Shown here piece by piece: positions 34,992 to 45,923 of a DNA stretch of 64,000 nucleotides (position 1 is its first letter; each line of letters begins with the position of its first letter). The notes beneath the pieces are model-generated. The model made no database searches and had not been told where the DNA came from. It saw only the letters and a program-made list of their open reading frames with translations. Origin of the DNA: Polytrichum commune (taxonomy: Eukaryota; Streptophyta; Polytrichopsida; Polytrichales; Polytrichaceae). Position numbers and translations under genes: made by a program. Location of the stretch: positions 21,020,001-21,084,000 of the forward strand of contig OX485804.1 of assembly GCA_950295325.1 (NCBI GenBank). The letters are read 5' to 3'.

Positions 34992-37900
34992 CTAAGAAGT
35001 AGGTTGTGTCAAGAGACCCCCTTCGAGGATGAATTTGACTTCATTGAAGCTAAATGTCGGGGCGTGAATGAACAAATTCACTTCTGGATCTAAATTAGAA
35101 ACCTTGATGAAGATGTAATACAAATGCTTACAATTGAGATAAGAATTGCGTTTGCGGCCGAACTTGGAAATCATATCCACAAAGTTCGCACAATTGCACT
35201 CTAGATAAGAACTCACTGTCACCTGGTATATGGGGGGTTGGGGTTCTGACTTGGACTGCAGTGAGATAATGCAGCCAAATCCCGGTTGAGGGATCATAGT
35301 TAACTTCAGAACAGTACCATGCATAGCTTCAGCAGAGGCAACCATCTGCCTCTGCTTTGCCGAAGGTGCGCTGGTGCATCGCCGAACAACCTTGGACAAT
35401 CTTGTCGGAGGGATGAAGTCTGAGAATTCCGGAATACGGATTCCAGACATATCCAGGGGGGGAGCGGAGTTGGTGAAAAGTCGAGTCGGTGAGATGCGCT
35501 CCTTTGGTGGGAGTTGAAAACCTGCGTTCTCAAGGGCGAAGATCTCCGAACGGGTGAGGTTGGTACCAATCTTGACGGGCCAAATTGGGGGAATGGGAGG
35601 TTTCTCTTGACCATCAGAGAACGGCATGACCCATTTCCGACGAGGGCCCTTTATGCAACGCTCTATGTCGTCCGGGCAGAAGACGAAATCCGTGCGCTTC
35701 ATAGATTGGAGTCTGTAATGATGCCACATACCGGTGTAGGTGGGCGCAGGGACGCTCTTGTTATTGGTGACGATTCTTGCGGTGCATTGTTTTTTCGTGC
35801 CCGCATGATTAGCCCAACAAGACTTCCCAGAGGTATAGGGTATGCGGGCAATATGCCAAAGAGAGACATCTACTTTGGTTTCTTGCACGGCGGTGACACG
35901 CTGGAAACCAAGTCCTGCAGGTGAAGGCACTTGAACCTCTTGTACAGAGGGGGAAGACTCCTCGATGATAGTAGGCAGTGATGCAGGTTGAGAGCGAGTG
36001 ACTCGCTTACCGGGGGGAGGGCGAGAGAAGTTCACGGTATCGGGACGGTGGGTCTCGCCATCATCACCAATTGGAGTGTCAAGTCTTCGCTTCTGCGATC
36101 CAAACACCTCGGCGCCCTCAAGGTGGGGATCGCGAGTGCAAAACTCTTCCCCACCGGGCATGTTGAGCAAGACCTTCTGCAACACTGTGGGGTCCCCAGT
36201 ACGCTGAGCTCGACGTTGAGCACCCCTGAGCTTGAGTTCTTCTTTGCTTGGACCATCTCCGCCAATACCACCTTTAAGGAATGTGTAGTATGCAACAACT
36301 TGTAGGAAGGCGCGAATGTAGTCGTCCACCGTAGCCACGTATAAATCTCCACCCTTGTTGCCCGATGCCTGAAGCCACTTGTTGTGGACGGACTCCGCAA
36401 GATTGCACTACGGCATCTCGGCCAACTGGTCTTGAGTCAGAACCTTTTCCTGATTGGAGAGTGCAGAGGGAGTATTAGAGGGAGCACAAAGAGAGGAAAC
36501 TAAATCCAGGAAAAAAGAATAATGAAGCATGAAGGGGATGTACCAGTTCCATGAAACCACCCCATTGAAGGTAGCGGAAGTGCCAGAAAGCAAGCCAGAG
36601 TTGGAGGTGTTTGAGAACGTCCTCACTTGTACAATTCGATGATGCCCACCAAGCCTTGATAGCTAGATACCTAGTCTCCGCCTCTGCCATAGAGGACGCA
36701 TTGCGATATTGAAGGCAAAGGTGTCTATGTTGGTCTTGTAACTCATGCTTTATGTACGATTTCATATGTTTCTCGAGCGACTGTTTCCAATGAAAAAAAC
36801 AAGTACGCTCACGGCCCTCCATTGGAATTTTGGGATCTCCTGAACCATACACAATGCGCACAACGTTCCAATTTGCTTGCGCACTGTCCGCCATGAAGCC
36901 AATGAACGTTGGATGCGGGATACCGTGGCGGGCCATGACGTGGTTGAGGTTCTGCCATAAGAGCACTTGGGCATCCTTATCCTCCGATTGGAAATCACAA
37001 CATGAAATGGTCATGACCCGTTGATAAGTCCCATCATACACATGAGCGGCCATGGTGGTCCACCCTTTGACCCGCTTGACGTGATCGGACATAATCCAGG
37101 CGTTCTCAAGGTCCCCACCCGGTTGCATCCGACGAACCAAATCCACACTGCTTCCAAGACCAACCTCCGACATCTTGAAGACGAACACCTTGTCGGCATC
37201 GTCACCTTGTCCTGGGAATTGGTTCCGTTGGACGTAGGCCCAATTGCTAACGCCTCGGAGCTTAGCGATGCCATCCATAACACCGAACCTCCGCAAAAAT
37301 TTGAAAGAGGTAACCTTAGAACGAAGGTTTGGGGAATTCAACTCTCTACAGCTCTCAAACACAGGTTCGAGCTCCTTTAGGGAGAGGAGACGGTGTTTGT
37401 CAATATCCTCGGAAAGGAGGAACTCACCAACAATGTCCTTGCTGGCTTCAAGGACGATCTTGCTGTGCGTGGCTTGAGGCGTACGCTCAACGTGCTCCTC
37501 GAGAAGAGCATTGATGCGCTTCCGACTGTGTCTGCAGTCTCCAACCTTCACGGGATGTTGATGAGTTCCGATATGAATGCAGGCTCTTTGGGAGAAATTC
37601 TTCCCATGGACGTAGAAAATTTTCGCCTCGCAGAGTGCAATGCATTTGGGAGGTTGTTTGCAGATCATGCACACAATAGTAGATCCGGATGGCACAATGC
37701 CAGAGAGAGGGAAAGGCTGAATAGTGAAACCATCAAATTCCGTGTCGTTGACCTGAGAGATACGATGGGCGCGTTGAAGGTAATCACAAGTAGGGTTTTG
37801 GCATTGGAGATGGCCAACACAGGTAGAGGAACGAAATACAAGGCCAACGTCGTTTGTGATGTTGGTGGTTTGCGTTCTCGTCCAAACATGGCCATCATAT

Positions 37901-38769
37901 TGCTTGTCCATGCCATCCATGGACTTGGCCCTGGATTGAGATGAAGAGACTTCTGGTGCAGGGAGGACAAATAACTGGGTACCATCGAAACGAGGGGGAA
38001 GGTGATTAACCTCTTGGATTTTGATTTTATCGTAATCTATTTTCTTGAGGACACTTTTACTACCGGGTATAGAACCAAGACGACGAAGACATTGAACAAT
38101 AGGTGGTGGAGGTTTGGACGTAGACGGTACCGAAGGAGATAAAGGCGCATAGTGAGAAGGAGAAGGCGTTACAAAGGAATCAGAGGGAAACAAAGAAGGG
38201 GAATCATGAACAACAGCCTTATGCACTGGTGGAGGTTTAGACATAGACGGGACTGAAGGAGATAAAGGCACATAGCGAGAAGGAGAAGGCGTTACAAAGG
38301 AATCAGAGGGAAACAAAGAAGGGGAATCATGAACAGCAGCCTTCTTCACAGATACATCTTTAGTCGAAGAATCAAACAAGTCTACAACATTCTCTATGTC
38401 AGGCTCGGTCTTGACACTTATTACCGGAGGTGTGCTAAAGTCAACAGTGGAAGATCGAAGAGGAGCAAGGAGTTTTGTTGACACTCTCATCTCAGAATCT
38501 GGCCAGCCAACAACCCTATACTGTCCAGCGCCAAGCTCCCACACATTGCCATTGTCAGTTAGCTTGGAGGACTCATGGAAGGTATGAACGAGAAATCCAG
38601 TATCAGGATCGAAGATCTCACGCTCTACCCATACTGTATCAGCTTGAAGAGAGAACCTAATGCAAAGATGACGCTCCGAGACAACAACAATACCCTGTGC
38701 ATCAATGGGGAAGAGAATAGGGACGCCGATGCCATGAGAACGAATTTCGGCCATTGAGGTAGAAGACAT
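34992..38769 (-). pseudogene. MULE (Mutator-like) transposase with SWIM zinc finger, one nonsense codon
   Basis: Exon 38769-36544 (742 codons) joins exon 36449-34992 across an intron with donor GTACAT and acceptor CAATCAG, phase 0, for about 1227 residues. The first ATG (MSSTSMAEIRSHGIG) lies 44 bp downstream of a TATA box. The N-terminal part carries a near-perfect tandem repeat (VHDSPSLFPSDSFVTPSPS twice). The middle resembles a DDE-type MULE core: AHVYDGTYQRVMTISCCDFQ, then IGFMADSAQANWNVV, and CFFHWKQSLEKHM. The C-terminus has a SWIM-type finger, CNCANF then NCKHLYYIF. An in-frame TAG at 36410-36408 falls in EMP*CNLAES, where the relative at 55 kb reads EIPTC or EMPTCNLAET. Otherwise the frame is open, so this is a very young loss or a read-through site. 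SWIM and DDE motifs are as known for the superfamily; exact DDE residue assignment needs an alignment. Confidence 0.8.
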
Positions 38770-38812
38770 GAAGGCAAAGAAAATACAAACGTAAATGAAC
38801 AAAGATGCAAAG

Positions 38813-38821
38813 ATTTATATA
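38813..38821 (-). promoter_or_regulatory. TATA box of MULE transposase gene
   Basis: Minus-strand TATATAAAT lies 44 bp upstream of the transposase ATG at 38769, in an otherwise mixed sequence. No competing ATG occurs between them. Confidence 0.55.
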
Positions 38822-39090
38822 GGAGAAGAATGGTGAAGACAAACGTTGTGATGACACCATGTCCGTCACCGAAGGAACAGAAGACGTAGAAGTAATGTTT
38901 ATATAAAAAGAATAGGGAAATGATGCCAAAAAGGGAAAAATGGGACGGCTGCCTAAAATAGGGAAACCCTAACCCTCAAGCACTGGCAATATAAAGAACA
39001 ATACAAGCAAAGGAACGAGTTATTATGTGAGTGCGATGCCCTAATAGAAGAGGATAGGAGAGAGACGAGTATTGGCAAACCGGGACGCAC

Positions 39091-39440
39091 ACATGAAGGA
39101 ACCAGGAAATAGTCAAGTCTCCACTGCCGATCCTGGAAGAAAGAGGAAGAAAAGAAAGGGAGGCACGAGTTTTAGCAATTCTAAACAGAGGCGACGGAGA
39201 TAACTTAGGAAGAAGGAGCAAACTTGTACTCAGGGAAGTGAGCCACCAACAGATTTGAACAGGACGGGCGGAGAGGACGAGATAGGGACATATAGCAGGA
39301 ACGAGGAGCTGGAACGGATAGAGGAAGAACGGGAGCACAGTGAATCACGCGAACCATCGATGGGAGAGAGCGAGCAACGAAGCAATTCCGACTCAAGCGG
39401 ATCGGAGGAGGAGACAAAAGAAGACACAATAAGCAATGTA
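39091..39440 (+). other. Possible short coding exons, charged peptide, before a splice-donor-like site
   Basis: ATG 39094 opens a peptide with a basic cluster (GRKRKKRKGG) that stops at about 39200. Another frame from about 39246 reads an acidic, Ser/Glu-rich peptide (EELERIEEEREHSESREPS) and runs to AAT|GTAAGT at 39437/39438. This could be the 5' part of a gene of the neighbouring element, but no continuation was found. Confidence 0.2.
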
Positions 39441-39639
39441 AGTATGGGTTTAGGGTTTGATGCACGAGGGTCAGATATGCATTTTGGTTATATGGAAAAT
39501 GACATGTTGAAATTGAGGTATGTAATGTGAATCTTCATGAAGTGCATGTTGACTGGATGTGGAAAATGACCCATAAAATGAATGTTAACCAGACAGGTAG
39601 TTGTAGGAAGTTCTCATTTTGTTTAAATGAGTTCATCAT

Positions 39640-40825
39640 GAAAGAGGGTAGTATAGGAACGGACCCTCTCGGTTCCGAGAGGGTCAAAGAAAATGTAGGT
39701 TAATGTCATAGTGTCCTCCGCAAGTAGGCTCTCGGCATTCGACTAGGCGGGGACCAAGTGGGAGAGGAAACCCTAGCCGCAGACCTAGTAGAGTTCGGAG
39801 GGAGTTAGGGTAGGTCGGAGGGAGGAGAGAGTTCGGCAGTTCGGAGGAAGGGTCAGCTGAGGCAAGGAGGAAGGCATCCCCATGTTCGAAGGCCAAGGCG
39901 AAGGCCAAGGCTTCTCAAGAACAAGTGAGTTTGAGATTTCTGGAATGAGATTTAGAAGATGGTATCAGGTGTAGACATAGTTCGGCACCCAAGAGGGTGA
40001 CAGAAAGTGGAGTGTCTAGGAACAATTTAGGAATATGGTGGGGAAATCAGGAACCACAAGGGGCTGGTCTAGGAGTTTTAAAGTCAAGGCTTGAGTCAAG
40101 TTTCTGGCCTATTAGAACTAATATGTGGCAATCAGGGACCTCAAGGGGCTTGATACTTGATTATGAAGTCAAGTCTTGAGTCAAGTTTCTGGCCAATTAG
40201 AACTAATATGTGGAAATGAGGAACCCCAAGGGGTTGGTCTAGGAGTTTTGAAGTCAAGCCTTGAGTAAAATTTCTGGCCTATAACAGCTAATAATGTGGA
40301 AATCAGGGACCTCAAGGGGCTTGATATTTGATTATAAAGTCACTCCTAGAGTCTAGTTTCATGCTTACTAGAACTAATATGTGGAAATCGGGGACCTCCA
40401 TGTGATTGAAAATGTGGACTTTGAAGGACTAGTCTTGAATTTCTCGAATGACATTTAGAATATGGTATAAGGATTATACATAGTTGGGCACCCTCTCGGT
40501 TCCGAGAGGGTGTCAAAATGTGGACTTTGTAGGACTAGTATAAGAATGCTGGAATGAGATTTAGGAAATGGTATCAGGTTTAGACATAGCTCTGCACCCT
40601 CTCGGTTCCGAGAGGCTGATAGAAAGTGGAGTGCCTAGGCCCAATATAGGAAAATGGTGGGGATATCAGGAACCAAAGGAGCTAGTCTAGGAGTTTTGAA
40701 TTCAAGCCTTGAGTAAAGTTTTTGGCCTATAAGAGCTAATATATGGAAATGAGGGACCTTAAGGGGCTTGATATTTGGTTATGAAGTCAAGCATTGAGTC
40801 AAGTTTCTGGCCAATTACAACTAAT
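39640..40825. repeat. Satellite-like array with CCCTCTCGGTTCCGAGAGGG hairpins, left block
   Basis: Hairpin cores occur at 39663-39684, 40490-40511 and about 40596-40617. Between them repeat phrases such as GTCAAG.CTTGAGTCAAGTTTCTGGCC.ATTAGAACTAATATGTGGAAAT.AGG and ATGGTATCAGGTTTAGACATAGTTCGGCACCC recur. The same phrases fill 60.9-61.9 kb, so the two blocks are one family split by the LINE/MULE block. Confidence 0.8.
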
Positions 40826-42176
40826 TGACCGGTTGAAATGAGAAAATATCGGCAATATAGCCGGTTGAGGCATCATATTTTAGGATATTTACCGAGCCAA
40901 TTTTTAAATTTTAGGCAAGTAGCCGAAGGGATTAGGGATAGGGCGGAAATTTTTACTAGGGTAATAGAGTTATCCTTTAATTCACACAAGTCCAGTACAA
41001 GCCGCGGAGACATTGGTGGAGTGATTCCGGAGGCTGCCCGCAAACCACAGAAACCCAAGGCCCTGCTACCCCAAGAGCGGCACCCTCACAACGGCGACCT
41101 GATCGCCGAGAGCAACATCGAAGGCCAAATCTCCGAAACACCCTGCGGCAAAGACCTACTCGCCGAGATCTAGAGCGCAGAGATCCATCGAAGACAGATC
41201 ACCAAAACAGAAACAAATCACCGAAACACATGCGCAGTCGGATCACCGAAACACCTGCGTAGACCCCCTTTTCTCTGACCCAGCTCAGAACCCACACCCA
41301 ACAGGTAGATCTGAGTGCAGATCAAGCTGCGAGTGTAGACGTAGAAAATCTCTTTATTTTTCCCAGTTCATAGATTAGAAATCCACACCCAATAGACAGA
41401 TCTGGTAGCAGAACAAGCTGCGAGCGTAGACATAGAACATCTCTTTCTTTTATCTAACCCAACTCATAAATTAGAATCCACACTCAACAGGCAAATTTGA
41501 GTGAAGATCTAAACTGCCAAGACCAAATTGAGAGTTAGAGGCGAGTGAGAGATCAGCTGCGAGATAGATACTCCACACCTCGGAGTAAGAAATTCTTTCC
41601 TCCTGTGAAGTTCAGCTGAGAAACTTAGCTCCAGTAGGTAGAAACCAACTAGGCGACAGAACAAACCCACACAATTACAGAGAGGAGAAGACTGAATCCA
41701 CACCGAAAATTCTCACAGAAAGAGCCACAGCCTGTAGTCAAGCGCCAAGGATGTTCCTATGAGAAACAACTAAACATACTGAGGAAACAAGATTTCTGGG
41801 AGGAGTGAGGGAGCAGCGACAGAGGCAGCGCGTCCGGGAGGCAGGTGGTTGAGTGATGACGGAGGCAGGCGGAGGAGTGGCGAAGGGTGGCAGTGATACT
41901 AAGGAAAAGTGGCCATTTGGCTCACTGCGAGGAGCTGCCAAAACTGCTGAGTTGACACATTTTGGAGGTGCTGCTGAGAGGAGTTAGTTGCAGCTTGCTT
42001 ACCAACCAGCAGCAAGTTGCTAAAAGAGGAGCTGCTGAAAGAGGAGCTGCTAAGAGGTCCATCGTGTGACCAAAAAACTCCAAGGTAAGATTCTAACCAC
42101 CCATTGCACATAAACTTAGATGCATACACATAAGCAATAATTAGTCACATAGCAATTTCTTTTGTAGGAGGTAGTA
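40826..42176. other. Region upstream of the LINE ORF1, with about 115-bp direct repeats
   Basis: Two to three degenerate copies of about 115 bp lie at 41290-41510 (AGATC.AGCTGCGAG.GTAGAC.TAGAA, ATCTCTTT, AGATTAGAA.TCCACAC.CAA.AGGCAGAT). Near 42085-42168 a donor-like AAGGTAAGAT and an acceptor-like CTTTTGTAG bracket about 80 bp. Just after it ATG 42177 opens a 35-residue peptide with a hydrophobic stretch. These may belong to the LINE 5' region or to a host transcript. Confidence 0.3.
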
Positions 42177-42213
42177 TGAAGGTTGCCTATGCAACCATGT
42201 TTGCCCTTGTATT

Positions 42214-44300
42214 ATGGCTCATAGTAGCCTCCTCATATTGGAAATCCTCTCACCGTGTCCCCTCTCACACACTATTTGGATAGGATATTCAAGTTGTTGT
42301 TATGAAAACATACATGAACACAAACCAAAAGTAGTACCACCATGTTTTTATGCCTCTCCATATTGGAACCTTATGTATCTCATCAAAACATCCACACCCC
42401 TAGATAACTTAACACATCAATACACTAATCTAGAATATGAAAAACCAAAATTGTTGCATGCTTGGATTGCTAACAATTATTGTTCCAAAACCAATAAACG
42501 AGATAGGAGTAAATTATATGTAAAACACTCAAAACACTTCTTCCCTAAAACCAATATCCAATTTGGCCCACAACTTAATTTGTGGAATGGATTTGGCATA
42601 GGGATGATAAGAAGTATGGACCTAGTTAAACCTCCACAAAAACTAAGTTACTTATTTGACCATTGTACTTGTTACAGAATGTCTACATCCACCAATGTTG
42701 CTGCCACCACTAGGAAACTATTTGAGCAAAATGTTGATATGATAGATGTATTAGCAAACGGTCAAAAAAGACAAGTCGGTGCTATGATTGTGTCTAGCCA
42801 AAAGCAGGCAAAGGGCAAAGGAGTTGTATCCCCACGCCCCCCCCCTTTTGGTTAGGCTCTCATGCGATAAATGCAATTGCATGTGAAAATGGTGAAACAT
42901 TAGAACCAACGCTCTCGGTTAGTGAACTTGTCAAATTTGGAATGAAACATGATGAGGCATTAGAACATCTAGAAGCGGTCCCCTCTTTCCCATACATCCC
43001 CCAAGAAGCTTGGCCTTCCAAAATGATGGATGGTAAAGAAGGTGGGCACTTCAATCTCACTCAAGTCCCTTTTGATGTAGAAATGGATGAAGGAGGGTTT
43101 TCTCTTGACTACCAAGTAGCCATAACCTTTGAGCTTTGTGAACGAAACTTGTCAAGGGATGAAATACATAAAAAAACGGAAGCAAGGTTAAAAGCTATGA
43201 ACATTGAACTAGGAGAACCTATAGCTATCATTTGCTTCCACGGGTCTAAGAGGTGGAGTGGTACAATCAAACTCTACCTTAAAAATCCAATGAAAGATGC
43301 CAATGATCTCCTTCATGGCAATAGGTCATTTATCCTCAAGTTGGATAATATAACCTATTGTAGAGGAAAGGCATTTAAATCATTTGACTCTATAGTCATC
43401 GCAAGTCTGCTCTCGGTCAAAATCTCTAGCCCCACACTCAAAGATAGAAAATGGTTCCAATTGCATGAAGAGATTGTCAAAGATGGCTTCAAACGAGGGT
43501 ATGAATTTGAAGTCACCAATGTGCAAAAGATTGATAGTGCTGAATTTGCATGGATAAAAATCCCATCTCCGGACCAAGCAAAAAAATTAAAAACTTACAA
43601 AATTTCATTTTTCAATGAACTCATGGAAGTACACTTTGCTAGTATGGAGAAACTCTCCGATGATGATAAGGCAAAAAAGAATGCGGTAGTATTGATTGCA
43701 AAGAACTTAAGCAAAACCAAAAGCACCACCGCCTTAGAGGAGGGAATAAAGAAACTATTTGGGAAAAAAAATGTGGCGGGCATTTTCTTCCGATTAGAAA
43801 AGGGCAAGCATGTGGGGTCATATAACGTGCAATGCTTGAATGCGGCAGTTTATAAGAAGTATGTAAAACAAAACCACCCAATTCTTGGTAAATATGTAGA
43901 ATTTTCACCTCATCCCAGAAGTTTGGATGGAATTGATGCTCCCTCCACAATAGAACTTGCTAGACTAGGCTTTGCTGATGTCACCACCGCACTAGCCAAC
44001 ACGATTCAAGCCTTGAAGAATGCCCCATCAAAAGGTTACACGAAGGCAGATTTGAGCAAAATGGTAGAAGAGGCGGTAAGCAAAGGGGCAGTGGAAATTC
44101 GAAAAGAAATGAGCCTCCTCAAAAATGAGATTGTTGAAGAAGCAAAGGTATATGCAGACAAAGTCCAAGTTGAATCAAACCGAAATTCAAGAATACAAAT
44201 TGCACTCCTCCAAAAACAAATGCGCATCACCCTAGAAACCCTCCAAGCCGAACACCCCGACACACCCGAAATTGAAAACCACATGGACATGTCAAACTAG
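42214..44300 (+). pseudogene. LINE ORF1 protein, frameshifted at a C9 tract
   Basis: ATG 42214 opens 213 codons ending VSPRPPPFG* at 42855. The next frame is open from the same place through ATG 42942 to TAG 44300. The shift sits on nine consecutive C (42837-42845); one extra C, or a -1 slip at C CCC CCT, would fuse both into about 700 residues. Homopolymer error, decay or programmed slippage are all possible. The C-terminal 100 residues (MVEEAVSKGAVEIRKEMSLL onward) look like a coiled coil. The middle is basic and could bind nucleic acid, but no named fold was recognised. The base composition changes to the A/C-rich style of ORF2 before the stop codon, which ties this ORF to the LINE. Confidence 0.6.
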
Positions 44301-45923
44301 TTTTAACAAATGTAGCGATGGAAATACATATTATAACAAAAGTATATTTATATACCCAACTTAACAAACAACAAAACAAATATTACAAAGTATTATTAAA
44401 TACTAAACACAAAATATATAAATATTACACTAAATAAAATAAAAATAAAAATAGTATCTATCGATACTTCAATAAAACAACAAAAAAACAAAATACACAA
44501 TAAAACCAATGAATACTCCCACCCACCTACATATATAGCGACAAGAAAACATAATGCAATAAAAATATATTTATATACAAAAAGCAATAAAACCCAATAT
44601 AAACATCATATAGTATTATTAAATATTACACAAAAAATATACAAACAATACATATTTAATACAAACAAAACAAACATAGTATTCATCAATACTACCCCAA
44701 AAATACAAACAAATAATTCACAAATTAAAACCAAGACTAAGGTACATATTGAACACATTAAAAATAACATACAAATAAACAGCCAACCTCTAATACACAA
44801 CAAAAAGAAATCCACACAAACAAACACACACATAAAAACAAAAAGGCAATACACAACAAAAACCAAAATACTAAATATCAAACAACCCACAAAGCACCAA
44901 ACGGCCTCGGCCTACCGGCCTCGCCACAAAATAAAACAAATAAAATATTCAAACTACCACAACTTCTATCACATCTTTTTCAAAAACACAAAATTCATGC
45001 CAAAACAAACCAAACACACACACTACTTCTCCAAATACACACAAAAACCAATATGTGCCCTACGCAACCTATTAACCACAAGTGTAGCGATGGAAATACA
45101 TATTATAACAAAAATACATTTATATACACAAACCAAAAAACAACAAAGAAAAAATTACAAAGTATTATTAAATACTATACACAAAATGCATAAATACCAT
45201 ATCAATAAAAATAAAATAACAATAGTATTTATCAATACTCCAACAAATAAACAAACAAACAATATACAAGTTAGTATTCAATCAATATTTTTCTCCCAAC
45301 ACATCAAAAGCAATCGACAAACAAAGAAAATACAACTAAACAAACAAACCAAACTCACCTTAGCCTACAAGCAAATCCACACTAAGACAAAAAGACAAAA
45401 TATAGTCAAAACATTATACCACATACACAAATTGATAGATAAAATAGCAAACAAAACCAAATACCAAATATCAAACCACTCTCCTAACTTGTTGGAGAAA
45501 GAATATTACACATCAAACCACGCGCAACACCAACTTACACACCTCAACCTTAACCTACACCTTGCACAATCCCATATAATACGGCACACAAAACACCAAA
45601 TGGGCTCGGCCTACCGGCCTCGCCACAAAACCAAACAACTAAGATACTCACGTTACTACATCTTTCAACAAACCTTTAACACAATCACACGGCCCATACA
45701 CAAACAAACCAAATTCACACACTACCTCCCTCACCAAAAAACTAAACATAAATGATACCCACACTACCACTTTTTTCACCAAACACATAATACAATAACA
45801 AGGCCTATACACAACCAAACTAAACTCACTCACTATCCCCTCAAACCCCCTCAAATAATAATAATACATGCCTTACCTAATCTATTTACCACAAGTAAAT
45901 ACACATTAATAACATACTACAAA
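44301..45923. repeat. Spacer between LINE ORF1 and ORF2, internally duplicated
   Basis: The phrase TAGCGATGGAAATACATATTATAAC..AA.TA.ATTTATATAC starts at about 44312 and 45084, with a weaker third copy at about 44536. CTCGGCCTACCGGCCTCGCCACAAAA occurs at about 44908 and 45604. This indicates a roughly 0.7-0.77 kb tandem duplication. The 252-codon plus-strand frame at 44997-45755 is low complexity (Lys, Thr, Gln, His) and is probably a composition artefact. Confidence 0.65.

Noticed and set aside
37393-37944. 183-codon plus-strand ORF
   Set aside because: It is antisense to the MULE transposase exon, which has matching relatives and motifs on the other strand.
44997-45755. 252-codon plus-strand ORF between the LINE ORFs
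   Set aside because: It is composed of Lys/Thr/Gln/His from A/C-rich spacer, lies across a duplicated non-coding block and has no domain.
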